64,000 bases of DNA. Source: Lepturacanthus savala. Taxonomy: Eukaryota > Chordata > Actinopteri > Scombriformes > Trichiuridae. The notes under the pieces were generated by a model. The model made no database searches and was not told the DNA's origin. It saw only the letters and a program-made list of their open reading frames with translations. This document shows positions 1 to 12,859 of the stretch, piece by piece. Position numbers and translations under genes: made by a program. Positions within the stretch are counted from its first letter, which is position 1, and the number at the start of each line of letters is the position of its first letter. Where the stretch lies: positions 7,849,758-7,913,757 of the forward strand of contig CM060468.1 of the NCBI GenBank assembly GCA_030544235.1, in the 5' to 3' direction.

Positions 1-1
1 G

Positions 2-3000
2 TTCGCAGCCTACAAACTTGGCTTACTCTACCAGTTGTTCCACAAGGTAGGTTTCTTCAACTCCACACCGTCAACAATAACCTTACAGGCTTTTCTCTGC
101 TTTTGTCCACACAACGCGTTGTCTTTTAAATCAGAAAACACACGTATTCTCTGTTTGCACCTTCAAGACCATCTACAGACATGTTTTAAAACGCATACAA
201 CAGCTAACATGTTACTGCCACAAAAAATAGTTAAATTATCTTGTTAAAATCCTTAAAGGGGCCATATTTTGCAATTGTTTGTGCCATAATTGAATTTTTG
301 CAATTATTTAAAATAACAAATAGTATACTTTATGGTCCATAAGCACCTAGTTAGACCTGTAGCAGCAATGCAGTCTGCCTTCTCACACACACACTCTGAA
401 AAAACCTGCCACCACCCACTGAAACTCCCACTCTGTCCTGATTGGTCGAGGACCGTTGGAAATCTCAAGACCCTTAGAGAGCCCATTAAAGTACTGTACA
501 AGCACTCCAAATGGAAGGGCTAGCTACATGGATCCAGGAACGATTATTGTTACTTTAACTCCTGTTGTGACATCACAACCAGAGCCATTTATAAATGGCT
601 TGTGTTCAGCAACACTACGGAGACCAGGAGTGTAAATATTTACACATAGGCTCTGAAAAGTATTTTTTTCATTATAGGGCCTACGTCTCCCAGTTTCCCT
701 AACAAATTCTGTAAATTATAAATATGCTAATATGTTTTATTTTTAAAGTTTAACAAGATATCCATGACTTGTCTATAAAATCTGTTCAGTGTTTATGCTC
801 TGGAGTTTCAGGTTTCTAAAACACACTTGTGTAAGTTATATATTGGACCAGGACTGGCTTCCAAACTATTTGTGATGACATACATCCTGCCCCTTAAAAT
901 GTTCGATGAGCTCAGAGAAACTTTTCTGTTTCTCTGAAAACAGCCTTCTAGTGTCAAATGCTGCACAGACACCCTGCACAGTGCAGCTCAAACATCCATC
1001 TGAAGGAACAATCAGAAAAATCCTTTTTTGAGCTGCAGGCTGTCATAGGACCACTGCAGGCTGTCATAGGTGAAAGGTGAACTGGGCTCCACTCACGTAA
1101 ACTATGACCAGCTTTGTGGTTTTTGCAGCACAAAGGCTATCACAACGACATTGTTAGCAAGCCTACACAATATGTGGTTATTGTGAAATATGAAAGGTCA
1201 GTGGAGTTACTAAAAAGTGTGACAGGTGACCTTTTGAGCGGTCATCAACCCACACTCATTTGTTTTTTCTATGACAGAGCTTTGTTTCAGTTTGTGATGC
1301 ATTTTCTAAAATAGTGAATCAACAATCAATATGCTTTTTCCCTTGACTACTTTTTTCTGTTGTACTAACTGCAGACTGAGACAAAGAGCCCACGGCATGG
1401 CGGCGAAAGCGTCGCAGAGGTCCTCCGCGCCCACGGGGTCAAGTACGTTTTCACCCTTGTCGGTGGACACATCTCACCCATCCTGGTGGCTTGCGAGAAG
1501 ATGGGAATCCGCATCGTGGACACCAGACACGAGGCCACCGCCGTCTTTGCTGCTGACGCTGTGGCAAGGCTCTCAGGTGCAAATTTGTCTCACTTAGATG
1601 AATAAAGAGATATGTACACTCATATCCTTTTGGCAGCAGTTTTGGAGAATCAAGGAATTGGATGCGTCTTTTGGTACAGGGCTTATTGAAGCATCCTGGA
1701 AAATGAGAAAAAGGGTCAAATGTCCTGGAAATTATAAACTATTGCAGTGAAAGCTTAAAGTACCATATTAATGTTCTTTTGAACTACTGGCATTTTTTTT
1801 TATTTGCACAGTTTGCATAAATGAATGTGATTCAACATAGCTAAATTAAAGCATTAAAGCTATCCATCAGTCAATTTGACCTTATTCAAGAGATTTTATT
1901 GTCATTATCCTGGATAACAAAATATTTATTGGAATTTTTAACTAATTTTTATTAATAAATAAAAAAGTATTGCGTATTAAGGCACACATTAGTGTATGAC
2001 ATGATAACTTGTCTGTGCAGAGGATGAAAATGTCCTGGAAAAGTCCTTATAAGTAATTTCAGGTTAGGAATGGGAACCTTTCTCAAACCAATGTGTAACA
2101 AACAGCATTGATAAGTTCCATTTTGGAGTGCCAGCGTCCTGGTCCTGAAATTGCAAACGGCAACAATTCCTTAGATAATAGATTTAAGACAGTTGGTCCA
2201 CAGAGTCAGACGTGAGTGTGTTTTGTTCAGGGCGAGTTGGTGATTGATTTTTCTCTCCATCAGGCACTGTGGGCGTAGCAGCAGTGACTGCTGGTCCAGG
2301 CCTTACTAACACAGTGACAGCAGTGAAGAATGCTCAGATGGCTGAATCTCCATTGCTGCTTCTGGGAGGAGCTGCGGGTACACTTCTTCAGGTGATGATG
2401 TGGATATGGTGTAAATGTGTTAGGGCTGCAACTAAGGTTGCAAAGGGGTGGAAGATTTGTGTTTCCATGGGAAGGTAAACTAGGGAATATTTATCTGACT
2501 CTGATACAGCAGATTAATTTTCCCCCTGGAGTAGTACTCTTTGTCTGCTGAAATGTTTTGAGCCTTTTATTCTTGTATAGTTATAAAAAAAAAAGGTCTA
2601 TGAAATTAAAACTAACTTACCAGCTAGCTACTGTATGAATACATTTATATTTAATATTTGCAAGTTAAACATTAATACTATTATAGATTATATTGAACCA
2701 ATCATATTATTATAACTTACTTTACTTTATATAGTCCGCAGGCTCAAATGTGTGGCTTCAATAGTCTTGATTTTTGGGCTCAAAAGTGTGGCTGCGCTGT
2801 GTGCATATGATTGAGGAGTCTACTTGCATTACATATGGTTGTTTTAGCCAAGATTATGCTTAAATATATTTTCCCCAATTGAAGGTTAAAATATAACCTT
2901 CAATTATGTAAATTTGGGGTTTATTCCCATATATTCCCATTAATTCCCATGGAACATATTCAGGTTTGAAAAATTCACAGAATTTTTTGCATCCCTGGCT

Positions 3001-6000
3001 GCATCTAATGCTTATTTATATTATTGATTAATCTGCAGTCTTCAAGTTATATGTTACATCAAAATATACAATTAACTGAAGTGTAAGACGAGAAAAACAA
3101 GAAGTTTTGATATTTGAGAAACGGGTGACATCAAATATTTGGCATTTCTGCTTGTAAAATGACCTGAATGATTATTCGATTGATAAAATTGTTGCCGATT
3201 AATTTTCTTTTCTCTAGTGATATGCAGCTATAGAATGTACTTTATCACAATTATTTGCACCTTTAGCAACTAACGTTTCCATCAACTGTGCTTGTGGTAC
3301 AGGGCAGAGGAGCACTGCAGGATATTGACCAGATATCCCTGTTCAAGCCACTGTGTAAGTTCTGTGCCTCCATCAGGACTGTCAGGGAAATCGTGCCTAC
3401 GATCAGGAAGGCCCTGGCCATCGCCCAGTCTGGAACTCCTGGTCCTGTTTTCATAGAATTCCCCATCGACACACTCTACCCTTTCCACCTGGTGTCCAAA
3501 GAGTTTGCAGTTAAAAACCCTCCCAAAGGCCTGATGGGAAAAATTGTCTCATGGTATGTTATCAGCGTGTTTTGCATACACTGCATTACTTGTTATTAAT
3601 GTGTTATTAAAAATTATAGCAAAATATATTTTTTTATAAATAAATTATTATAAATCCAATAATACATATGCAATGGTTTAATGTGATCAGTTTGTTTTCT
3701 CATTAGGTACCTCCATAACCACCTTATTAACCTTTTCGCTGGAGCCTGGGAGACCAGAGATATTTCTCCGCTTCCTGTCGACATCCCACACGCCACAGAC
3801 AGTCAGGTAAGTCTACTCTTTTTAATAAAGATTTGCTGTTTGGGTCTAATTGTTGTAACATATTTAGTAAATATTTCCTTTTTCCTAAGTTATTTTTTAT
3901 TTTTTAATACAAAAAGGTACAAAAATGCATAGAGCTGGTGAGTCGAGCCAAGAAACCTGTTATTCTGCTGGGTAGCCAAGCAACACTCCCCCCAACACCA
4001 GTCAATGACATCAGGTAAAAGATAATGTATTATGCTCACCTCTTATCTATTCATCTATTCTGTGTCTTACTGTTTGGTTGCTTACTGTTGATACTGGTGA
4101 CATTTTAGTAATTTAAAAAATGTGTTTTTAATTATCCAAAGTGCTTGAATACAGTGTTTTTACAACTGTTTTGTCTGTCAGTCTTCAGATTGGCATTAAA
4201 GTTTATTTTCTGTGTAATGTCTTCATTCAGGCAGCACAATGGAAATTATCTTGCATGTAATCTATATCTACAGCAGTAGACCTTTGTCATGTTGATATGC
4301 AGTTCTTATTATTAATAGCAGGTAAACACAGGTGTTAAATGATCATGACAATAAGAGGAATAGTGAATTAGTATAATTGCTAATACCTGTGTTTACCTAC
4401 TATTTCATGTCAATATGGCTACTGTGGAAAAGAAAAAGTTCACTAGATTTCTATTGGTGATGCTAAACTGATCAGAACTGTTCGGCTGATTACAGAAAGG
4501 CGTTGGAGGATCTGGGCATCCCCTGCTTCCTTGGGGGCATGTCCCGCGGTATGTTGGGTAAAGACAGCCCCATCCACATCAGACAGAACAGAAGGGATGC
4601 TCTGAAGGAGGCTGATGTGGTGCTCTTAGCAGGTCTGATTACTATATGCTAAGAATTATATCCTTTTACAGTGACTTTTTAATCGTGCTAGTGATGTGTC
4701 TATAAAGATAGTATTGTCAGCCTTCCAGTTGGTTCATGACTTTAGTTCAGACTGAAATATCTCAACTATTGGAATGGATTACCATGGAATTTGGTTCAGA
4801 CATTCTTGGTGACTTCAGTGATCCACTGTCTTCTGCTGTAGTGCCACCAGCAGGCAATTTTGTTTTTTGCTTATGCTGTGAAATGTCACTGCTATCTACT
4901 CAATATATCGACACAATTTTGTTCACATGGTTCCCAGATGAAAAATCTTACTGACATTTGTCAGTGGGGGAAAAAAAAGAAAAACATATTTTTCAGACAT
5001 TTTCAAGCAAAATATGTACTTCAATTTTTTTATTTCTCACCTCCATATAACATCAATTGTTTTTTGTAAAAAAAAAAAAAAAAAAAACAATAGTGACCTG
5101 CGTGCATTATATTCGACTGTATCTGTCATCTGTGGCCCAGCTGAAAGTGAAACAGCTGATCCTGGCTGCAGCGTCTCGGCTGAATCCCAAGTCTCTAAAA
5201 TTCCCTTCCCTGTGTTTTATTCCTTCCCAAAATGAGGAGAGGGTTGGGGAAATAATGAGAGGAGAGCGAAACAAGGAAATCAATTTAAGAGACACATTTC
5301 TTGATGAAGAATGAATGAAATGACTGAAGTCTGAGTCCATTAATAATTCCAAGGTAGACAACTACTTCCACCAATGATGAAATTTAATGTTGATCCATAA
5401 TAGCGCTCCCTACAGTGAAAACATTGATTAATGGAATATCTTGTCTTTGGCAGAAAAGGGTTAATAATCAAACTTTAGAAAATGACAGGAGATAATTGAT
5501 TAACACAAGATAAGTGTTAATTAACAATTATGCAGTGGTTAAGTGCTGCTGATCTAATGTATGATGTAATAATTTACAGACTTTCTAAAGAAACGTTAAT
5601 ATTTCACTGCTCTGTTTGCAGGCACTGTGTGCGACTTCCGGCTGAGCTACGGCAGAGTTCTGAACAGACGTAGCAAGATCATTGCTGTCAACAGAGACAA
5701 AACGCAGCTGCTGAAAAACTCCGATATGTTCTGGAAACCAACTATAGCAATTCAGGGTATGTTCACAACATGCCGTCATCATCCAGGTTCATGATCACAG
5801 TAGCAATTTTTCATTTTAGATGAGTCGTTTTGTCCAGGAGATTCTATTAATGCATGTTGGACTTAAATTAAAACAAGGCACAGACACTGATGGACTAGAA
5901 ATTGATTAAACACAGATCAGCTATTGTTTCAAACATCTGAATACATTTTAATGATTCATGAGCTTACACAAGGTGTACATTGAACCCATTGAATATATGT

Positions 6001-7807
6001 TGCACAGCACTCTGTTGTCAATCAATGACCCCTTACTCAAGATCCTTGCTTAGCAAATACCCAGGCCACTGTGAAAATTGGGCCTCACACACACATTCTT
6101 CAATTAAGACACTGCCTCGTCATTGCCCAAACCTCAAAACAATGTTAAAGTTTTACCAAATGATTGAATGAAATGGCAAAAATCTGATAATGTAAATATT
6201 TGCCTATTTCAGGTGATGCTGGTTCGTTCTTAGTGCGTCTTTCCAAAGGCCTGAAGGGCCATCGTTGTCCAGAAGAATGGCCTCAAATCCTCAAAACAGG
6301 CGATAAGACCAAAGAAAACACTAACAGGTAAGCAGAGCTGGTGAGATCCTGTTGGTCCCTGTTCAGTGTGTCAGGACTGTACCGTCTATATGGTCAGAGA
6401 TATTGTAAATCTGAATTACTAAATTACACTCCCTTCTTCATGATTTTAAAAAGCCCCCCTCAGTGAAATTCTTATGGCAAATATATTTTTAGCAATTAAA
6501 GTAAAGATTTTTTTTTCTCCATTTTAGGGCTAAAGCTGATGAAAAGACAGACCGCCATTTAAATCCCTTGAAAGTCCTCCATCTCGTGGATGAGCTGATG
6601 GCAGAAGACAGCATCATTGTTGCCGATGGCGGTGATTTCGTTGGAAGTGCTGCTTACATAATGAGACCAAGAGGACCGTTGTGCTGGCTGGATCCAGGTT
6701 AGATCTTGTAGTGCAGATGTCGGTGCCGTTTATAACTGAAATGTGATATCAGCAGATTTCAAATCTGTGTCCCTACAGGAGCCTTTGGGACCCTGGGAGT
6801 GGGAGGAGGATTTGCACTAGGAGCAAAACTGTGCCGGCCTGAATCTGAGGTATAGTATTGATATGGGCTTTTTTTTCTGAAAGTAACTTGTCCAGTCATC
6901 TTTTGTTCAGTTTTAAATTTTTATGAATGAAATCCAACTTTGTGTGCTTTCCAGGTGTGGGTAGTCTACGGTGACGGCTCCTTAGGATACAGCGTTGCAG
7001 AATTTGATACGTTCACTAGACACAAGGTAAATTCAATTACAATATGATCATTGTCTCTATGGAATTAACTCAAGTTTCAATAACAAACGTGAAATACTTG
7101 AATAAATATTGTGACTAAGAAGAACATGTCAGTATCAGGATTTCACCAAGAAGAATAATGTGTAAGGTGCAACTGTAAAGTGACATGAGAAGTAGTCCAA
7201 TCGAACACAATGAATAAAAACACCTGTCTGGATTTGGATTTACCACGGCATGTAAGGGTCTGTCTGGAACATCACATCTATGAAAAGTTTCTAAAGAAAC
7301 ATTTTGATTAGATTTCACAGAAGTATCCATGTTTATATATATTTTTTTAACACCTGCAATTAACCCCGTGGAGCATTAACATGGAATGAACCCACATTTT
7401 ATTTATTTCTTCTTCCAGACACCTGTTATAGCCGTGGTGGGAAATGATGCATGTTGGAGTCAGATTTCCAGAGAGCAGGTTCCCATACTTGGCAGCAATG
7501 TGGCATGTGGCCTTGCATTTACAGGTACATTTCCCGCATACAAATACAGATTACATCCTGCATACAATGTATGACATTTTGGCAGTTGCTCACTGGCGAA
7601 TTGTTTTTTTTATCTCCTCTTTTGCAAGATTATCACACGGTGGCGGACGGTTATGGAGGTAAGGGCTACCGCATTGGACTGGAGGATGAGGACCAGCTGA
7701 GCGACATCATCAAACAAGCTCAGAAGGAGAGTCGGGAGGGCAAGGCTATGCTTCTCAATGTTCTGATTGGAAAGACCAACTTTAGAGAGGGCTCCATCTC
7801 TGTATAG
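2..7807 (+). CDS. ilvbl: ilvbl, acetolactate synthase-like / 2-hydroxyacyl-CoA lyase 2, 5'-partial, 14 exons
   Basis: Thiamine-diphosphate (ThDP) enzyme of the acetolactate-synthase fold. The vertebrate protein (also called HACL2) is an ER membrane enzyme that cleaves 2-hydroxyacyl-CoAs in fatty-acid alpha-oxidation (family knowledge). Exons, all in phase: 2-46, 1375-1576, 2264-2391, 3303-3553, 3707-3806, 3917-4014, 4496-4632, 5622-5756, 6213-6327, 6528-6697, 6779-6849, 6955-7026, 7419-7524, 7629-7807 (stop TAG 7805-7807). They give 602 residues against about 632 in human, so about 30 N-terminal residues, the predicted membrane anchor, lie left of the window. The first exon encodes KLGLLYQLFHK, matching the segment just after that anchor. 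Visible motifs, numbered from base 2: the catalytic-type Glu in DTRHEATA (about residue 68), and the ThDP/Mg motif GDGSLGY (490) ending in GND (516-518). All splice sites are GT-AG. Identification is firm. Confidence 0.95.
250..1010 (+). repeat. Interspersed repeat (GGGGCCATATT... type) in first ilvbl intron
   Basis: It begins AAAGGGGCCATATTTTGC near 252, a start typical of an abundant non-coding fish repeat. The stretch 796-905 recurs, diverged, at about 27680-27815: both carry a GTTTATGCTC start, a CAGGTTTCTA block, ACACTTGTGTAA and CAAACTATTTGTGATG. The boundaries are approximate. No coding capacity is seen. Confidence 0.5.
2877..2905. repeat. Perfect 12-bp palindromic hairpin in ilvbl intron
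   Basis: AATTGAAGGTTA at 2877-2888 is exactly reverse-complemented at 2894-2905, with a 5-nt loop. It is AT-rich and followed by three TTCCCAT-type repeats (about 2925-2950), a pattern often seen in degenerate fish DNA-transposon remnants. Confidence 0.55.
4314..4403. repeat. Foldback (20-bp inverted repeat, 50-bp spacer) in an ilvbl intron
   Basis: The left arm 4314-4333 and right arm 4384-4403 are reverse complements over 20 bp with one mismatch; their core is GGTAAACACAGGT / ACCTGTGTTTACC. They lie in the intron between the exons ending 4014 and starting 4496. It could be a tiny MITE-like foldback or a chance-amplified hairpin. Confidence 0.7.
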
Positions 7808-8830
7808 GGCAACGGTTGTTTCTGAGAGAGTGTATTCTTCCTTTTACCCTTGGATACCTTCATAGACTTTTGCTACCAGTGTCTATGAAGGGTTTCAAGA
7901 ATAGGAGGATACTGTGCGGAGCTCAGGCCCCTGATAATCCTTTGTGCCCTTAAAGCCATATTTCACTTAAGAAAAAATGACTTTACAGTATAATGAGCTC
8001 CCATAAGAGTTCACGAGCAGGCAGTTGTGCAGTTAAATGTCATACTACTACTGCATTATTATTAATACATTATTATTATTATTATTATTATAAGTTAATA
8101 TATTAAGTAATTTACTATTATGTAGTAAAATATAGTTTAAGCTCTGCCAGCCTTGAAACTAAAGCTTTACTGTGCTTCATGTGACTTTGAGTTTCATGTT
8201 ACGCTAATTAAAAAGCTAAATTGCTGCATATCAAGAAGGGAAAGAATGACAAAGAAAATGTTTGCTTTGTTTAGGGATTTTATCTTGTTTTCTGACCTTT
8301 AAACAATTATAATTATATATTTCATTTTATTTTCTTCTTTCTAAATCTGTGATTGAGTGCATTGGTTTAAAAATGTTGGTATGACTTTTCTCCTGCTATG
8401 AAATGAACAAAGAGTCTTTTCTTTAAGGATATGTGAAATCGTACAGCTGTAATACTCTTCATTGGTTGATGATTTGGGATAAATTTTCTAAATGGGAAAT
8501 ATTTGTGAATGTTAAAGACAGACAAATGGTATGCCTTTGTTTGATTGTATCTTCAAACACAATATGTATAGATTGAAATGTGTCTGCTGATTTGTTATGA
8601 ATTTAAATATTTAATACTAATAGGTATGCAGTGATGTGGGCTATCAAATAAAAAAAAAGGCCTATACACGATATGTATTGCACTATGATCGTAACTTATT
8701 TGCTCACAAGTTTAACGCGGATCATCTCACTCCAATATATAATTATATTGCTGTTTTATTTGGTATCTTGGTATTTTTTTCATGAAATATTAATTTTGAT
8801 TTATTCTCAAATAAATTGAAAAAACAGCAA
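7808..8830 (+). other. ilvbl: ilvbl 3' UTR
   Basis: AT-rich sequence after the ilvbl stop with no coding signal. It contains a short TTA/ATT microsatellite near 8070-8090. Two canonical AATAAA signals are present, at 8647-8652 and 8810-8815, so alternative polyadenylation is possible. The UTR end is inferred from the second signal. Confidence 0.5.
8810..8815 (+). terminator. ilvbl: Poly(A) signal, distal, ilvbl
   Basis: AATAAA about 1.0 kb after the ilvbl stop codon. A proximal copy is at 8647-8652. Usage is inferred, not shown. Confidence 0.4.
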
Positions 8831-9851
8831 TGAGTTGGCTTTTGAGTCTAAGTGTTTTGTTGCAGATTTACATCTTTTTAACAACTTAATGACCTTATCC
8901 ATACAAAGTTCCTACTTCTATGCAATGGGCATCAAAGTGTCTGTGGAAATACTTTAATCACAAGTCAGCATTAACTTATTTTTCAGTTGTGGTACAGGAA
9001 TTGTTTAGTTATTTTCCATCTGACTAACATACAGCCTGGATTACATCACTAAAAACACTGAAAGGCTTATATTTCTGTCTTCACTCTATAAAACTAAGTT
9101 CATGAAATTTGCCCCATGTACGTCAAAGTGTGGTTTGAATTTTAAACAGGAGATGGCAGTCTAGTAGAGGGTTTACTGAAATAGTCTATGCTGACGTGTT
9201 CCTGTTTAGCATAAGTTATGGAGGAAATCAATAGTTTAAGGGAAAAACCAAACACAGGCCTACAATTACAAAAGTAGTTGTGATTCACTATCAAAATAGG
9301 ATACCCTTGTATTATAAACTCTGGAGGTTCTGCCTTTTAAAGTGTAAATTTGCATATAAGCTTTGCGTTGTGTTGTACATGTTCATTTTAGTATCAAATT
9401 ATATTGACTTTTTTTTCATGCTACTTTTCTCTTTTTTTTATTTCACATATTTTGGAAAGATACTACATGGGAAGTGGCCATTGTCTCTAAAAGCCTGCTA
9501 ATTTATTCCAGGTGCAGTAAACAACATTTTATGGTACAAAGTAACAGTTTATACTTTTTACTACACAATTTATCTGTGGTGTTCTAGATACCTCCGTCAG
9601 CAGTCTACGCTAGTTTCTTTTTAAATTTTTATTTTGTATTATTATTGTAATATTTTATTTCAAGATTTATTGTAGTTCTATAGAAACAAGAAATCGCAAA
9701 CCTCTATTTCCATTTATATTTTTTTATTTTGTATTGAACAATGAAAAACAGAACAATTTGGGTACACAGATAGCACAATTAACGTTAAAATAATTCGATA
9801 AAAAAATACAATATATATAAACACATAAGTAACTAAACCACTTATCCTTTG

Positions 9852-9859
9852 TGACGTCA
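9852..9859 (+). promoter_or_regulatory. Full palindromic CRE (TGACGTCA) upstream of fam118b
   Basis: An exact cAMP-response element lies about 820 bp upstream of the fam118b first-exon donor. A second CRE-like site, TGACGTAA, is near 9993, and CpG density rises from here to 10680. This marks the likely promoter region of fam118b. The transcription start itself cannot be placed. Confidence 0.4.
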
Positions 9860-10129
9860 CACACGCGGAAAGCTGCTGCTTTCAGATGCTCCTTGTAAAT
9901 CTCAACTTCCTCACTTCGAGGTTGTGAATTCGACGGGTTTTTTTTCTTTAGTGACAACAAAAGAAAGGACTATCGATATATTATTAACCTAAGTGACGTA
10001 ACTGAATAAGACCGATAAAATGTGCACGTGTAACATCCGATATTTTGCGACATTAACGAACATTATACAGAACAACGCGTGCATTTAAAACAACAGAAAT
10101 GTGTCCGTTAATTCCAAAACCGCAAACCG

Positions 10130-10676
10130 AATTTCCCACGCGAGCCTGAAGTGCCTCATCGCTCAGCACGTGAAGGACCGCGGCACAATGCTCACATCAC
10201 CACAGGCGGTGACTTCAACAGCTCCGCACAAACTTAAACATTTAGCTTTAGGGGCGATGTGCTGCACCGGAGCCGGTAGAGTCCAGAGCCGTTACGTGGA
10301 CGAAAGCAACCGGCGGCGTTTTTAAGCTAACTCGTTTCGAGCGGATATATGCCGCCTTCGTGACTCTAACGTTATTCCTCAGCATGACAAGTAAAACGAA
10401 GGCGGTTTGGGACTTTTAACAAACCTCGAGAGAACGTTGGCTAACTTTACAGCGAAGTTAGCTTAACGACAGTCTAACCGACGCTAGCTTCATGCTAGTG
10501 AGTTGTGGTTGTCGTGTTATTCACTGGTGCTACAGAAAGTTTACAGTTTGCTAACTAACTGCTGATTTTACACTGGGTTTGAATTGACGCCGTCGAAAAG
10601 CTGAAGGCTTGGAACCCCCAGCTGTTTACGCGGTCGACGTAGTTTTCTATATTCAGATTTCTACCTGAATATCAAG
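10130..10676 (+). other. fam118b: fam118b untranslated first exon / CpG-rich promoter region
   Basis: CpG-rich DNA ends in a strong donor, ATCAAG|GTAAGT, at 10676/10677. The next good acceptor, TTCCAG at 11851-11855, leads directly to the fam118b start codon, so this is most simply a noncoding first exon. The left limit is a guess. Short open frames here lack family signatures and are probably fortuitous. Confidence 0.5.
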
Positions 10677-11862
10677 GTAAGTAATGATAATGTTAATTAA
10701 ACGTACGCACCCTGAAATGTTTTATTGACTGTGAAGCTGCTTGCTATTGTCTCCTAACTAATGTTGGTATTAAATCCCTGTGTTGTTTTAACCCTCTGGA
10801 GCCGTGTACTACAATAAATGTAACAAACGAACTTGAAGTTGTTTCTGAGATTTTAAGGTTTCCGAGGGGACTTGAATGCGACAGTCAGACCCTGTCTGTA
10901 CTCGGCAAAGTTTAAAGTTTTTCTTTCAGCTTAGATGAGTCTCTCATCAAAGGTCATATTGACCAAAATGTGAAGACAGACCCAATATTTATATAGTCGC
11001 AATGTATACTAGAAAAAACGCCCAATACAAGTCTCTATCTCACTGTAGAAAAGGGTGTATTTTCTCCCGAAAATCAAAAAACAACTTTCACATTGAAGAA
11101 ACTGAACTTCCCTGGTTGACTATGGAGTTTTTAGACAGGAAATACAAGTTTTATTCACTGGACTGAAAAGGGAAAAAGGCAAATATAGTATCTTCACACA
11201 AAGGTAATACACAACACTACATTTACACTGCTGAGAGGGAAGGTTCCTCTTATTCATATGATGTATAACTTTTAAATACTGACAGAAAGAAGAAGCTCAG
11301 TATTGTCAAACACCCAAAAGTCTATCCAGGTGTTTCTTTGTCTCTGTAGGCCTCAGAAAAGTTAAATACTAACTTGAGCATTGACTTAACTTAATGTTAA
11401 CATACTTGTTAAAGTTAAACAAAAGTATTAGTACAAGAGTCCTGTTATTTTTTTTGAAAAAAACAATATATTAAAAAATACTACTTGGTCTGACAGGGTT
11501 TCCTAAACATTTGTCAACCTTTGGTCGTTTATGGAAACAGAATTTATCAGGGAAGGTGTGCTACCAGGAAGACATTTTTCACATTATTTCCTGTTTGCAA
11601 CATCATAGAAGGAATTATGGAAGATAAGTGAATGCACCATTTCAATTGCAATAATTTATGTACCTGTAAATATGCACACACATACACACAATTATAGCTT
11701 ATATGTTGTCATGATTACAGGCTTTTAACAAGCTTCATAAATAACAGTCAACACCAATGCAAGTGTCAGTCTGTAATATCCCTAACTGCTGTATTGTGTG
11801 CTGCCCATTGTAATAATCAGTGTTGTGTATGTGGTTAATCATGTTTCTGTTCCAGGTGCTGA

Positions 11863-12814
11863 ATGGCCTCCGTTGTAGGAGTGAAAACTGAGAAGCGACC
11901 TGCAGCCGATTCTCAGGATGCAGACTCGAATGCAAAAAAGCCCAGGTAAGTTTACCCCTTTGGAGCCAGCCGCACACTTTTCCTGTCTCTCATTTTTCAG
12001 TTTTGTCAACAAGGTATTTTTTTTGCATTCCACATTTTTTGCTATCCCTAAACACAGTAGGTTTTAGTTTCACACTGCATGCTTGAAAACGATTGCTCAA
12101 CCTTCATGCTGTCGGAAAGGTTTGGAAAACACTGTTTTTGGAAACCTTCATAACTCAATCTCTGCTTTTCTCCCCTAAGGAAACTGCTGCCCAGCCTGAA
12201 GACGAAGCGAGCCCCTGAGCTGGTCCTGGTTATCGGCACAGGGGTGAGCTCTGCAGTGGCCCCTCAGGTTCCTGCCCTCCGCTCCTGGAAAGGCCTCATC
12301 CAGGCCTTGCTTGATGCAGCCAATGACTTCGACCTGCTAGAGGAGGAGGAGAGTCGGCGTTTCCAGAAGCACATGCAAGAAGATAAGAATTTGGTGCATG
12401 TGGCCCATGACCTCATTCAAAAACTTTCCCCGGTAAGACAACCCAATCCTTTTTTCCTGTCCTTTCCAACCCAGTCATACATGTATAATACATGGCAGAC
12501 AGAGGGCCAGCTAAAAGTCCCTGGTTGAGGAAAGGGCAGAGCCTGTTTGCTTCATCTTCCGTGAATTGAGAGAAGACATCTCAACCTTATCTCATTAAAA
12601 GGCCTATAGCAAGTTAAAATCTTGTGTGACTTAAATGGGAAATGGAGTTTTCTTCAGTTAGTTTGGAAACAATCACACGTTCAATAAGCTTTTCGGTTTC
12701 TCATTTATTTTTTAAAGGGCTCCCTGAAAAGACATCCTGAAGAGGGCAGGCAAGCTGAACTACATTTGCATTGTAGTTTATTTTAACTTGCCCTTGTCTA
12801 CCTTATTTAAGGTT

Positions 12815-12859
<45 letters not shown>

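Noticed and set aside
9280..9501. 73-codon frame between ilvbl and fam118b
   Set aside because: Composition is driven by T-rich DNA (Phe-rich peptide). No promoter, splice or family evidence.
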